Numbered from the stretch's first letter, positions 18,124 through 27,554 are shown. The stretch is 64,000 nucleotides of DNA from Bacillota bacterium (GCA_023411215.1 JAEYOY010000074.1:36633-100632), one strand, 5' to 3'. Translations and numbers: made by a program. Notes: a model not told the origin generated them from the sequence alone.

Positions 18124-18759
18124 TTATTCTCTTCCATATAGCAAATAATCATAATCACCAAATAGCATTCCTTCTGGAGAGGATATCTTGATGTTTAGTA
18201 TTATCTTATCATATAGCTCAAGATCGATACCCCAATAATAATTCTCATAATTATTTGCCATCAATCCTGAAGTAACATCAATAAAACTTGGTGAAGCGGC
18301 AATGATATGATTCTTCTCATCAAGTAGCGTTATTTGATATATATCCTCTATATCTGAGAAAAATGAATTATAGGCTAAATATAGAATTTTAACATCCTTC
18401 AATATAATACATTGGTTTAAAAATAAAAACCTTTGATTATCTATTTCCAGCATTTTTTTATCTAATATCAAATTGTTTCTGCTTGCTTCTCTTATATTTT
18501 CATTTGCATCATGATTATAATAAAGCTCCAAGCGGTCAAAACATTCCTTTGAAATAAAATATTCAACGCTATTATCTGTATCATTTCCCCAAGCCTGAAA
18601 AGTTGACGCTAAACCAGTTAATAATAATCGTCCGTTGTTTTTACTGTATTTGTTTTCTGTTATTATTTTGTTAATACAACGATAGTTCGTCATAAATAGA
18701 GTAAAAAATACGGAAAACAACACCAACAGCAATACGGTCAAAATTCCTTTTCTTTTCAT
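18124..18759 (-). CDS. Exported or membrane-anchored hypothetical protein
   Basis: I do not recognise a family. The ATG at 18759 has GGGGTGA about 9 bases upstream and opens a 211-aa protein with a strong N-terminal hydrophobic segment (ILTVLLLVLFSVFFTLFMTN); the 56 codons upstream (to 18927) do not look like protein. The remaining part is rich in Asn, Tyr, Ile and acidic residues, with three cysteines. Codon use is noticeably more AT-rich than in neighbouring genes, which may indicate acquisition or weak selection. It lies downstream of helD, with about 255 bp between them. Confidence 0.6.
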   Translation of the reverse strand: MKRKGILTVLLLVLFSVFFTLFMTNYRCINKIITENKYSKNNGRLLLTGLASTFQAWGNDTDNSVEYFISKECFDRLELYYNHDANENIREASRNNLILDKKMLEIDNQRFLFLNQCIILKDVKILYLAYNSFFSDIEDIYQITLLDEKNHIIAASPSFIDVTSGLMANNYENYYWGIDLELYDKIILNIKISSPEGMLFGDYDYLLYGRE

Positions 18760-19014
18760 AAGAATATCACCCCTTCTTTTCGCTTTTATTATAAAGCTAG
18801 CTTCAATATACACTGAATGAGAGATATGAACATGTCTTACATGGATTTTGGGGATTACACAAGAAATGTTCATGTATAGGAACAAGAAAGGAGGGGAAAC
18901 CCTCCCTTCAAACTGATTATCCCACATATTATCAAATAGAGCTATCTATTTATTTACTTATATACTCAGTGATGATGTAAAGGCCAAAATATACCATGTC
19001 AGCGATGATATCTT

Positions 19015-21222
19015 TTACGATAACAAGCCGGATAAATCATCTTTGTAAACCACATATAATTCATGCAGCGCTCTAGTTATAGCTACATATAGCAGCTTAG
19101 CATCCTCATCACAGTAGCGATAGCTCTCTTGGTCCGGATTCCAGAGAATAACCGCATCAAATTCCAGTCCCTTCGTCATATGAATTGGCAACACCATAGT
19201 TCCATTTAAGAAGGTCATATCCTCCATATTATCTCCCGGATGTTCGATATCGATATGTTGACTCAGCAGCTGCTTTACCCGTAAAGTCTCCTCCACAGTT
19301 CGGCATATTATCGCGATGGTATCATATCCATTCTCCCGGATACGTTCCACTAACGTGGCCGTCTGTGATATCAATCCCTTATCCCCTTCGGTTTTGATCA
19401 ATGCTACTTCCTTCCCGTGACGAATAATTGGTTCGATATCATAGGTTTTAAAGGTACATTTTCGAAGTACCGTACTTGCGAAATCCGAGATCTCCACCGT
19501 ATTACGATAGCTTTTCGCAAGTACATAGAATCTGTCCTTCTCCGGGTTGAATACCTCTTGTTTCAAGACCTCCCAGTCGTTCATACCCGTATCATAATAG
19601 ATATTCTGGGATACGTCACCCATGATGGTGTAGGTGCAATTCTTAAATATCCTTTTAAAGATCTGAAAAAGCATGACACCAAAATCCTGTGCCTCATCAA
19701 TAACAATATGACTTACATATTCATAATCCTTGGTCATCTTTATTCTTCGCTTAATATAATTCAGCATGCCCAGATCATAGATATCCAGATGCTTATCCTT
19801 AAGTTCCCTAATTAGTAACTCAGTGACCCTCTCCTCCGCTACTTTAATTCCCTGCAGGATATATTTATTACGATTTAATTGCAGGTCTTCTAAGAAATTA
19901 AGATAAATTTCCAAGAAATTATATTTTTTATTCCTGACACCAAAATAATTCTTATATCGATTTACCTCTGCCTGTATGTTCTCTTTTCGAAGCTCCGCTT
20001 CTTCTCCGATGGATTTTACCTTATAGGTGAGACGCTTATTCAAGAGATCAATCTTCTCCTGTAGAGGTAGTTCTTCGAAGAAGTCCAGAAAATACAAAAT
20101 CTCCTCTCTCGAATATATTATCTGCCCATTCAACTGAACAGAATCCGTTGCTATGATATCGATCTCATATTGCTTCATATATGCGATCAGGGCATTGATG
20201 AAGTGTATGGAGCCTTTGAATTGCTTTAGAAGCGATGCTTCCTGTGATGATATCTGATTACTCAGCTTTAAGAAGCTATTGGTCAGAGAATACTTACTTT
20301 TCTTATAGTCAAAATCCTTATCCAACAGATCAATCAGGAAATCCTCCATCGTCATCTGATTCACATTGTAGACATCAAGATTTGGCAATACTCCGGTAAT
20401 ATAATTGAGCAACATCTTATTACTGCCTATGATAAAAAATTCATCCGGTCGGAATTTCTCTTTATAATTATAAAGGATATAGGAGATGCGGTGCATTGCC
20501 ACCGTTGTCTTACCGCTGCCTGCTACTCCCTGAACGATGACATTGTGCCAGGGAACATCACGAATGATCTCATTCTGCTCCTTCTGTATCGTCGCAATAA
20601 TCTCACCAAGAACAACCTCTTTGTTCTTACTCAGGTACTTTGTAAGGAATTCATCATTCGCTACAACATCCGAGTCATAGAAATCAATCAGCTTACTGTT
20701 CTCTATCTCATAGGTTCTCTTCAGGAAAAGCTCTATCTCAATCCGGTCTTCCATGGGAGTTGCATAGGAGCTTTTACCGATATCGCTTTCATAATACACA
20801 CTGGATATCGGCGCTCTCCAGTCAACAATCATGCTCTCTGTAATGTTTTTGCGAACCCCATTCTTCCCCAGGTACAGACTGTAGCTTACCTTATCTCCCT
20901 CCTCTTTATAATCGATACGTCCAAAGTAGGGCTTCTTTATGGCAAGCATATTCTTCTTTAATGTCCGTTCAACCTGTGATTTCATATCAAGACCGATGAC
21001 CAGATCATTGTGGAGCTCCGGATTATCCGATCGGTAGTTATCATATAATTCCTTCGTCTCCGAAGCAAGATCCTTGAATTCCTGCATATACTTGTCGATA
21101 TTTTGTTGTATTACCTTAAGGCAGCTCTCCAGATGCTGTTCCTCCAGCCTTCGTTCCAGACTGGAGGAATTTCTTCCGCCTTCCGATTCCACCGCTTCTT
21201 TGTTTTTTAATACTTCCTGCAT
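19015..21222 (-). CDS. helD: HelD-family helicase-like ATPase (RNA polymerase recycling factor)
   Basis: Superfamily I (UvrD-like) ATPase of the HelD type, which in Bacillus binds core RNA polymerase and releases it from stalled complexes. The N-terminal arm is helical and charged (about residues 1-120). Walker A is VQGVAGSGKTTVAMHR; Walker B is SHIVIDEAQDFG; a later SF1 motif is HMTKGLEFDAVILWN, and a C-terminal motif is LYVAITRALHELYVVY. It lacks the 3' DNA-binding features of true UvrD. At 735 aa it is close to the usual 750-775 aa. The ATG at 21222 is supported by AAGGAGG, 5 bases upstream. A true DNA helicase role is less likely. Confidence 0.9.
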   Translation of the reverse strand: MQEVLKNKEAVESEGGRNSSSLERRLEEQHLESCLKVIQQNIDKYMQEFKDLASETKELYDNYRSDNPELHNDLVIGLDMKSQVERTLKKNMLAIKKPYFGRIDYKEEGDKVSYSLYLGKNGVRKNITESMIVDWRAPISSVYYESDIGKSSYATPMEDRIEIELFLKRTYEIENSKLIDFYDSDVVANDEFLTKYLSKNKEVVLGEIIATIQKEQNEIIRDVPWHNVIVQGVAGSGKTTVAMHRISYILYNYKEKFRPDEFFIIGSNKMLLNYITGVLPNLDVYNVNQMTMEDFLIDLLDKDFDYKKSKYSLTNSFLKLSNQISSQEASLLKQFKGSIHFINALIAYMKQYEIDIIATDSVQLNGQIIYSREEILYFLDFFEELPLQEKIDLLNKRLTYKVKSIGEEAELRKENIQAEVNRYKNYFGVRNKKYNFLEIYLNFLEDLQLNRNKYILQGIKVAEERVTELLIRELKDKHLDIYDLGMLNYIKRRIKMTKDYEYVSHIVIDEAQDFGVMLFQIFKRIFKNCTYTIMGDVSQNIYYDTGMNDWEVLKQEVFNPEKDRFYVLAKSYRNTVEISDFASTVLRKCTFKTYDIEPIIRHGKEVALIKTEGDKGLISQTATLVERIRENGYDTIAIICRTVEETLRVKQLLSQHIDIEHPGDNMEDMTFLNGTMVLPIHMTKGLEFDAVILWNPDQESYRYCDEDAKLLYVAITRALHELYVVYKDDLSGLLS

Positions 21223-21304
21223 GATAGCCTCCTTATTTATGATCGATTTATTATAATTTGGCGACCTCCTTAACAACAATCTTACTATGATTAAAATTTA
21301 TTAC

Positions 21305-21396
21305 TAGACTTTTTATTTCAAATGTGTTATGATGCATAATGTAGTTTGCCTATTAGGTAGCCAGATGCTGTCAGAATATTCTGACAGCTTTTTTTA
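21305..21396 (+). ncRNA. Candidate short non-coding RNA (promoter + terminator only)
   Basis: TAGACT (21305-21310), a 17-base spacer and TATGAT (21328-21333) form a plausible sigma-A promoter on the plus strand. About 30 bases later a GCTGTCAGAATATTCTGACAGC hairpin followed by seven T residues forms an orthodox terminator in the same direction. No plus-strand gene lies upstream to need that terminator. The predicted product is only about 55-60 nt, antisense to no gene. Inference only. Confidence 0.35.
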
Positions 21397-21401
21397 TGCT
21401 C

Positions 21402-21543
21402 ACAAGGAGTTCCCTCCAATGGACGAACTTCGCCGTTCTTCCGGGGGATTTTTGCTCTAATAAACCTGCCCTTTGAAATAGTTTGTGCCGAGGAAGACGC
21501 AGGCACAAACTTGGAAGTGTGAAAATCGGTTTTTATTTTCACA
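21402..21543. repeat. Composite hairpin element a (after the ABC-2 permease stop)
   Basis: The right part holds the shared core hairpin GTTTGTGCC (21481-21489) and GGCACAAAC (21502-21510) with loop GAGGAAGACGCA. A second hairpin (TGTGAAAAT and ATTTTCACA) directly abuts the stop codon of the permease gene ending at 21544. The left part (21402-21450) resembles the GGAAGAA-class hairpin (GAACTTCGCCGTTCTTCC). CTTTGAAATA precedes the core, as CTTTGAATTA does in other copies. Confidence 0.8.
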
Positions 21544-22320
21544 TTAGGATCCAGTAGATTTATAATGTCTTACTCCGCATCGCCAAAACAGATAACAGGG
21601 GATTAAAAATAGACATCCCAAAATCGGCAGGAACATATACTGCCAGGAATGGACCCTCCCAATTAGAAAAAGGAAGGGGTAATATTGGAACAGAGTATAG
21701 GGCACCAGAAAGGTACAGAACTGAAGTACCTTCTTGCCATAAATACCTATTGGATATTTTCCGAATTCCCTGGCACCATCTGTCAGAATGTTCATGAACT
21801 CCAGTCCTTCCAGAGTAAAAAAGCAGATACTGGCATAGATCACAAATAGGCAGCCGAAGATCACCGTTCCTCCGATAATCATCAATAGTAAGGTGATGAT
21901 TTTATTCATATCCCAGCTTAACTTTGAAGCGGTAACTCCATAGAATAACATAAGAATCGCTTGTAGCATTCTTCCAAAGCGGGTAAATTCAATCTTACCC
22001 GATATAACTAATAAAATAATACTTCTTGGTCGGAGCAATATCCGATCAAATTCACCGTTACTGATCGTAGAGGCAAAAAGATCAAACCCTCTCATGAACA
22101 TCTCCGCTAGAGAATAGCTCATCAGTATGATGGAAAAGCATAATAGAACCTCACTGAAGCGAAAACCCTTCACCTCATGAAAACGTTCAAACATGAATAA
22201 TATACCGAGGAACACATTAAAGGACACCAGAAACTGGCCAATCGTTGTTAATAAAAAGGACAGTTTATACTGCATTGCACTCTTCAGATGGATTCCGAAA
22301 AACTTCATATAAAGTCTCAT
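21544..22320 (-). CDS. ABC-2 type exporter permease subunit (second)
   Basis: One of two different membrane subunits of an ABC-2 exporter of unknown substrate (the three-gene COG4586/4587/3694-type system). About six hydrophobic segments are present, e.g. FLLTTIGQFLVSFNVFLGILF and a C-terminal FLPILGCLFLIPCYLFWR. The central FASTISNGEFDRILLRPRS stretch matches a conserved cytoplasmic loop of this family. Length (258 aa) is normal. AGGAG lies 6 bases before the ATG. It is separated from the first permease by 221 bp occupied by two hairpin elements. No regulator or substrate protein is adjacent. Confidence 0.87.
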   Translation of the reverse strand: MRLYMKFFGIHLKSAMQYKLSFLLTTIGQFLVSFNVFLGILFMFERFHEVKGFRFSEVLLCFSIILMSYSLAEMFMRGFDLFASTISNGEFDRILLRPRSIILLVISGKIEFTRFGRMLQAILMLFYGVTASKLSWDMNKIITLLLMIIGGTVIFGCLFVIYASICFFTLEGLEFMNILTDGAREFGKYPIGIYGKKVLQFCTFLVPYTLFQYYPFLFLIGRVHSWQYMFLPILGCLFLIPCYLFWRCGVRHYKSTGS

Positions 22321-22344
22321 AAAGATCTCCTATAAATTAGCATA

Positions 22345-22541
22345 CTTGTCCATTGGATTAGTTTGTGCCGAGGAAGACGCAGGCACAAAACCCGGAAGAA
22401 CAAGGAGTTTGCACGGGTGGGCAAACTTCGCAGTTTTTACCCATAGATTTTGAACTGTCATATCTACCCTTTGATTTAGTTTGTGCCGAGGAAGACGCAG
22501 GCACAAACTTGGGAGTATGAAAATTGCCCTCTATTTTCATA
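22345..22541. repeat. Composite hairpin element b (two cores, between ABC-2 permease genes)
   Basis: Two copies of the core hairpin occur: 22361-22389 and 22479-22508 (GTTTGTGCC, loop GAGGAAGACGCA, GGCACAAA). Between them is a GGAAGAA-class hairpin (CCGGAAGAAC, then AGTTTGC / GCAAACTT, about 22391-22440). The second core is followed by a TATGAAAAT / ATTTTCATA hairpin that runs into the stop of the first permease (22542). It sits inside an operon, so it will be transcribed between cistrons. Confidence 0.82.
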
Positions 22542-23384
22542 TTAGCCTCCTTGCACCACAACTCTCTTAAGCGCATGTTTCATTAGCCGTTTTCCAATCC
22601 ATATTAATACCAATATCCAAAATAGCTGCAAAGCCACTCTAGCAAGTATTTCTGTTCCGGCAATATCCCCGGAATAGATACGAAGCGGTATATTCTGCAT
22701 CGAAGCAAAGGGCAGAAGCTCCACCACCTGTCTTATTCCCTCCGGAAGGAAGGGAAGCGGAATTACTGCACCGGCAAAGAACTCGATCAGTGACACCGAT
22801 ACCATCTTGACACCCATTGGTGAGTAAGTGAAAAAGGTAGAGATATAGACCAGCATGCCGAAAGCGATTACAACCAGGAAGCCTAATATGGTTGTGATAA
22901 GAAACCAGATGAACGCACTTATGTTGTCGGGTAAGCTTATACCATAGGGCTTCGGTAAAAATGCTGCAATGACCAGAATTGGCATGCAGCGAAGGACTGC
23001 CTTAGCCAATCGGTTCGCCATGGTTCGGTAGAACCACATGTAGTAGATATCCAGAGGCCGACAAAGCTCATAAGCAATTCCACCCTCTGTTATCGTCAGA
23101 AAGATATCATTTTCAAAGAACCATCCCATAAAAAGAGCTAAAAATGCCTGCTGCAGCCACAGATAGGAAGACAATGCCTGAAAGCTCATAGGGAAGGCAT
23201 TCGGATCCGCCTCATAAAAGGCCTTATAAAGCAGCAAGCTCATGATACCCCAGACGAATTGAGTAGCAATACCGGCAGCCGCTGCTGCCCGGTATTGTAG
23301 ACCGGCGATAAATTTAATGCGAAAAAGAGAAGCATATTCCATTGGTATGAACTTCTCGACTATTTCTCTATTCAAGATAAACAA
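22542..23384 (-). CDS. ABC-2 type exporter permease subunit (first)
   Basis: Membrane subunit of the same ABC-2 exporter, about six transmembrane segments (e.g. LALFMGWFFENDIFLTITEG and a C-terminal LQLFWILVLIWIGKRLMKHA). The EGGIAYELCRPLDIYYMW loop is the counterpart of the ISNGEFDRILLRPRS loop in the partner permease. The start is uncertain: TTG at 23384 follows GGAGGGG by only two bases, TTG at 23375 has a better spacing (about 11), and an ATG occurs at 23342. It lies about 120 bp downstream of the ATPase gene. Membrane insertion without a signal peptide is expected. Confidence 0.85.
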   Translation of the reverse strand: MFILNREIVEKFIPMEYASLFRIKFIAGLQYRAAAAAGIATQFVWGIMSLLLYKAFYEADPNAFPMSFQALSSYLWLQQAFLALFMGWFFENDIFLTITEGGIAYELCRPLDIYYMWFYRTMANRLAKAVLRCMPILVIAAFLPKPYGISLPDNISAFIWFLITTILGFLVVIAFGMLVYISTFFTYSPMGVKMVSVSLIEFFAGAVIPLPFLPEGIRQVVELLPFASMQNIPLRIYSGDIAGTEILARVALQLFWILVLIWIGKRLMKHALKRVVVQGG

Positions 23385-23506
23385 CTCCCCTCCTCAATTC
23401 TTGCCCACACAAAGAAACCCTACCGTTGTATCCAATTACTACCAGAACGGTTTTAGGGCATGGCAATTTCCCTCTCTTATTCTTAAGAGTGGGTATCTGA
23501 GTCGTA

Positions 23507-24481
23507 TTATATTTGGTATTGATGATAAAGATTTGCAACAACCTCGTCGATAGAAGGACCATCAACCGACAGATCAATAACTTCTACTTGCTTTGATATT
23601 CTCGCAATCGCATCGGATACCGTCAGTTTTGACAGATCAATATCGAACAAGGCCAATTGATTGCTTACTGAGACAGCCCGCATACCTTCACCAGGTACGA
23701 TAGTACCTCCACCGTGCTCTACTGTTAGTAGCTTGTTGGTAGCAAACTGCTTTCGGATATCCTCCAGGTTACCATCCATAAGGATCTTCCCTTTACCAAT
23801 CAGTATGATTCTCTTCGTCAAGGTCTCGATATCCTGCATATCATGAGTAGTAAGAATTACCGTTGTTTTATGGACTCTGTTCCTTTCCAGTATAAAATCT
23901 CGGACTGCTAATTTCGATACTGCATCGAGGCCAATAGTAGGCTCGTCCAGAAATAAGATCTTTGGGCTGTGAAGTAAAGATGCCGCAATCTCACAGCGCA
24001 TACGCTGCCCTAAAGAAAGCTGTCTGGCCGGTGTTCTTACAATCTCAGAGAGATTCAGTAAGGTAACTAGTTCCTCTAGATTATTGTTGTAGGTTTGTAT
24101 AGGAATTCTGTAAATGTCCCTCAGAAGCTCAAAGGAATCAATAACAGGCACATCCCACCATAACTGGGAACGTTGACCAAATACTACTCCGATCTCCTTC
24201 ACATGTGCTGTTCTGTCTTTCCATGGAACTCTTTCATTGATGCTGCAATACCCGCCATCCGGTGTCAGGATACCGCTTAACACCTTGATCGTACTGCTTT
24301 TGCCTGCACCATTGGGACCGATATACCCGACCATCTCTCCATCCTCAATCTGAAAGGAGATATCATCGAGTGCTTTGATGCATTCATATTGCTTATGGAA
24401 CAAAGCCTTGAATGCTTCAGAAAATCCGGCGTTGCGCCGGCTGACCTTGAAGGTCTTAGAGATGTGTTCAACCTTAATCAT
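23507..24481 (-). CDS. ABC-2 exporter ATP-binding subunit
   Basis: Nucleotide-binding subunit energising the two downstream permeases. Motifs are complete: Walker A GPNGAGKSS, Q-loop VVFGQRSQLWWD, signature LSLGQRMRCE, Walker B ILFLDEPTIGLD and H-loop TTHD. The VFGQRSQLWWD form and the VSKLAVRDFILERNR segment are typical of the COG4586 group. The C-terminal extension of about 80 residues after the ABC core is also usual. AGGAGG lies 6 bases before the ATG. It is the first gene of a three-gene operon (24481 to 21544). The exported substrate is unknown. Confidence 0.92.
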   Translation of the reverse strand: MIKVEHISKTFKVSRRNAGFSEAFKALFHKQYECIKALDDISFQIEDGEMVGYIGPNGAGKSSTIKVLSGILTPDGGYCSINERVPWKDRTAHVKEIGVVFGQRSQLWWDVPVIDSFELLRDIYRIPIQTYNNNLEELVTLLNLSEIVRTPARQLSLGQRMRCEIAASLLHSPKILFLDEPTIGLDAVSKLAVRDFILERNRVHKTTVILTTHDMQDIETLTKRIILIGKGKILMDGNLEDIRKQFATNKLLTVEHGGGTIVPGEGMRAVSVSNQLALFDIDLSKLTVSDAIARISKQVEVIDLSVDGPSIDEVVANLYHQYQI

Positions 24482-24721
24482 GTTAATCCTCCTGGTAGTA
24501 ATATTTTTTCAAATATCTTGCCAAGCGACGGCATACCTGAAAGGTACACTTTTTTCCTTGGATTTTGCCAAGAAAACCCGCGGTAAATATTTATTCAAGC
24601 GAAAGTATATTCTAGCACTATCGTACAATTATGTCAACACAAAAACCATAATTTAGCAATGATTGACCTTTTATTATAGAATGGAAGGATCATGAAGCAT
24701 GAGACTTCACCCTCTAATCCC

Positions 24722-25312
24722 TTAATTATCGTGCTTCAGCGCTAGATACTCCTCTGGAGTAAGATTATATTCCCCTAAGTGAAATCTGCCCTTCTCATAG
24801 CGAATGATATTAATACAGGTGTTTTTTAGAATGATTTTTCCGGTTCCGGTTTTCCCTCCGCTTAAGCCTGCCAATACGCAGTTGATGGAAGCCCCATGGG
24901 ATACCATAATAATATCATCTTCCGGAAATTGCTTAGCAAACCTTTCTAGACTGTCGAACATTCGATCGCTCATCTTTTCCCATGGCTCCTTATCGTCCTT
25001 CTCACCCGAGGCATAAAAATCTTCTCTCTCCTTTGGTGTCATTCCGGATACCTTGGAGAAATCACGCTCCGTGATCCCCTCTTCAATGATGAACTGCTTT
25101 ATTCCTAAATGCTCTGCAATTATTTCTCCGGTTCTTTTTGCTCGGCTCAACGGGCTCGTGATTACTGCCCCAAATTGGTCCTTTGATAATGCTGCAGCAC
25201 ATCTCTTTGCCTGTCCTATCCCGTTCTCGTTTAATGCAATATCCTCTCTGCCCTGAAATCTCCCTTGCAGATTCCAATCGGTTTCACCATGTCTGATTAA
25301 GTATATTTTCAT
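24722..25312 (-). CDS. Histidine phosphatase superfamily protein (phosphoglycerate mutase-like)
   Basis: Small phosphatase of the His-phosphatase/dPGM superfamily. The catalytic RHGE motif is at the N-terminus (YLIRHGETDWNLQGRFQGRE), and the second catalytic His lies in MVSHGASINCVLAGL. Other expected motifs are SPLSRAKRTGEII and ITERDFSKVSGMT. At about 196 aa it matches the CobC/GpmB-like group; the true substrate cannot be told from sequence, and no cobalamin or glycolysis genes adjoin it. The second ATG (25312) has GGAG 9 bases upstream and is preferred to the one two codons earlier. Confidence 0.9.
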   Translation of the reverse strand: MKIYLIRHGETDWNLQGRFQGREDIALNENGIGQAKRCAAALSKDQFGAVITSPLSRAKRTGEIIAEHLGIKQFIIEEGITERDFSKVSGMTPKEREDFYASGEKDDKEPWEKMSDRMFDSLERFAKQFPEDDIIMVSHGASINCVLAGLSGGKTGTGKIILKNTCINIIRYEKGRFHLGEYNLTPEEYLALKHDN

Positions 25313-25477
25313 ATCCATTCTCTCCAGTATCTATGTATGTTCTATTATTCTACCCTAATCCGACGGGATATGCTACCTCATTTTTATCATAGCCATATTT
25401 ATTCTACCATTTTGATCACCAAGAACAACAATATCATCCGTTTACTGCGAAGCCTTGTAGAGCAATATGTCAATATA

Positions 25478-25516
25478 AAAGCATGGATCAAAGGACTTTC
25501 ATCCAATCCATGCTTT
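25478..25516 (-). terminator. Terminator downstream of the chemoreceptor gene
   Basis: AAAGCATGGAT (25478-25488) pairs perfectly with ATCCATGCTTT (25506-25516). On the minus strand the stem is followed by a short T-rich run. It lies 26 bases beyond the chemoreceptor stop codon. Confidence 0.82.
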
Positions 25517-25541
25517 GTGTTTATAACTATTCCATCTTGGC

Positions 25542-27554
25542 TCAAATCTTGAAGCTTAAGATAATCTGTTGAAGATTCGTTGCTAGAGAAGCCAGCCTTT
25601 CACTAGACTTTGCGATATCCTCCATGGACGAGCTTTGCTCTACCATGGCGGAAGATGCCTCTTCTGTACTTGCGGCATTTTCCTCTGCAATAGCAGATAA
25701 TGTCTGCAGCATATCCAGAATTTCATTCTTTGCTTTCATCATCTCTTCACCGGAAACATTCAGTTGGTTGATTGCTTCCATCGAATCCTCCATAGCACCC
25801 TTGATTGATTCATATTTTACCTTTGTATCATTAACACTATCTGACTGTTCCTTGGAGATTTCATTTATTCTTTCCATACTCTGTACTGCTCTTGCGACAT
25901 TATCCTGAAGCTCTTTCACGATGCCATCAATGTAGTTCGTCGATTGAGCCGACTGCCCTGCCAGCTTTTTAATCTCAGAGGCTACTACAGCAAAGCCCTT
26001 GCCTAATTCTCCTGCTCTCGCAGCTTCGATAGAGGCATTCAAAGCAAGGAGATTCGTCTGATCCGCGATGGATGCAATCACATTACTAGCCTCACTAATC
26101 TGCTCCGTGCTATCGTTTGTCTTCATGATAATATCATAGATATCTCTGGTCGCTTGATTATTGTCATCCGTTATCTGCGTCAGTCTCGCCACCTCTTCGA
26201 TGCCCTCATTTACGACAGCGTTCACTCGATCCGAAGCTTTGTTCATATTCAGCATGTATTCTCGGTTCATCTCAATATATTCACCCAGTCTGATCGCTTG
26301 ATTAGAGCCTGTCTCCGTATTCGCTGCCTGATCGGAGGCCCCTTTGGCTATTTCTTCTACCGTTCTGGATACTTCCTCCACAGCGCTTGCAGATTGTTCT
26401 GCCGTCGCTGTCAATTCCTGAGCAGTGGATGCTACCTGAAGAGCAGAATCCGTAACCTCTCCGATTACCTTGCGGAGATTTTTCATAATCTCCTGCATGG
26501 ACTGTGCCAGAATACCATTCTCATCCTTCTTCTTCAGAAGCTTCTCCGGAATATCTACTGTTAGGTCAAGGTTGGCAATACGATTGGAGATTTTGGATAG
26601 TGTAATCGTTGGCTTAGTAATTCTGCTTGCCCCCCAGTAGATTGTTAATGCCATTATAAATATGGCTATAAAATTAAGCACCATAACCGTCTGGTTCATT
26701 GTCGTAATCGGTGCCATAACCTCACTTTCCGCTGCCGTGCTGACAAAGATCCAATCGGTACCGGTTACCTTCGCAAAGCCAGCATATAGAGTGGATATTT
26801 CACCGGTATCCTCCGCATAATCATATTTCAGATACCCATTCTTGTTATCAATGATGGTTTGAATTGTTTTTGCATACTCAGAATGGCTGGGATCCTCTGC
26901 TGCTAATGTAATCGGATTATACTGGTTAAGCACCAGATCCTTATTTTTATGGCCCATGATGGTGCCACTTTTATTTACAATATAGGAATAACCAAGTTTG
27001 GAATACGACATATCCCTTGTAATAGTACTTAATGTATTACCATCTCTTCTACCGATGATAACACCTACAATCTCTCCATCCTTACGGATCGGAACAGCTA
27101 CCATCATTACCGGCTCACCGGTAACACGGCTGATTAGTACATCGGAGATGTTCGGTTCTCCGTTAAACGCCTTCATAACGTAGTCACGGTCTCCTAATTG
27201 GCTTTCCGAACCGTCCGAATAACGAGCAGTCCCATCCGGAAATACAACACCTAGGTCCAGGTAGTCCGTAATCGATACTTGCTCTGCGAGGATTTCCTGC
27301 TGTTCCTCCCAATCCATTGTAACAATTTCTTCCTGACTTGCGATGATTTTTAATACATTCAGGTTGCTGGCTACTCTGCTGGTTACCAGCTTAGCTCCCT
27401 CTTCCGCCATGATTATCGCTGATTCCTCAGAGCTTTTTCGAATTAACTTACCCGCATTATAGGTTATAACGTATGCTAATACACTGGTTGCTACCAAAAT
27501 CAACGAAATAAAGCTAACCAAAATCTTTGTCTTAATGCTATTATGTCTCTTCAT
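25542..27554 (-). CDS. Methyl-accepting chemotaxis protein with extracellular Cache sensor
   Basis: Transmembrane chemoreceptor. An N-terminal membrane helix (about 10-30) and a second one (about 285-305, VMVLNFIAIFIMALTIYWGA) flank an extracellular dCache-type sensor of about 250 residues containing DLGVVFPDGTARYSDG and KSGTIMGHKN. A HAMP segment follows (RITKPTITLSKISNRIANLD), then a long methyl-accepting coiled coil. Its tip is the conserved hairpin IASIADQTNLLALNASIEAARAGE, written here as two overlapping parts: IADQTNLLALNASIEAARAG and GFAVVASEIKKLA. There is no C-terminal NWETF-type pentapeptide for CheR. AGGAGG lies 7 bases before the ATG. Monocistronic, with its own terminator. Confidence 0.95.
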   Translation of the reverse strand: MKRHNSIKTKILVSFISLILVATSVLAYVITYNAGKLIRKSSEESAIIMAEEGAKLVTSRVASNLNVLKIIASQEEIVTMDWEEQQEILAEQVSITDYLDLGVVFPDGTARYSDGSESQLGDRDYVMKAFNGEPNISDVLISRVTGEPVMMVAVPIRKDGEIVGVIIGRRDGNTLSTITRDMSYSKLGYSYIVNKSGTIMGHKNKDLVLNQYNPITLAAEDPSHSEYAKTIQTIIDNKNGYLKYDYAEDTGEISTLYAGFAKVTGTDWIFVSTAAESEVMAPITTMNQTVMVLNFIAIFIMALTIYWGASRITKPTITLSKISNRIANLDLTVDIPEKLLKKKDENGILAQSMQEIMKNLRKVIGEVTDSALQVASTAQELTATAEQSASAVEEVSRTVEEIAKGASDQAANTETGSNQAIRLGEYIEMNREYMLNMNKASDRVNAVVNEGIEEVARLTQITDDNNQATRDIYDIIMKTNDSTEQISEASNVIASIADQTNLLALNASIEAARAGELGKGFAVVASEIKKLAGQSAQSTNYIDGIVKELQDNVARAVQSMERINEISKEQSDSVNDTKVKYESIKGAMEDSMEAINQLNVSGEEMMKAKNEILDMLQTLSAIAEENAASTEEASSAMVEQSSSMEDIAKSSERLASLATNLQQIILSFKI

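Larger units (their letters stand above)
21223..21543. other. Intergenic region: candidate short transcript plus composite hairpin element
   Basis: A stretch of about 320 bp upstream of helD and downstream of the ABC-2 permease. It contains a plus-strand promoter-terminator pair (21305-21396, listed separately) and a composite repeat (21402-21543). Short open frames here translate the repeat and are not considered genes. Confidence 0.6.

Noticed and set aside
21327..21542. Minus-strand 71-codon ORF containing KFVPASSSAQT
   Set aside because: It is the translation of composite hairpin element a. A near-identical peptide appears at 22358-22576 only because the same DNA repeat is present; there is no ribosome binding site and no sign of coding selection.
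21402..22541. Possible CRISPR array from regularly repeated GTTTGTGCC cores
   Set aside because: Spacing is irregular (29 bp to kilobases), there are no spacers of uniform length, the repeats are palindromic hairpins with variable partners, and no cas genes are present.
22358..22576. Minus-strand 72-codon ORF sharing the same peptide
   Set aside because: Translation of element b; overlaps the end of a real permease gene.
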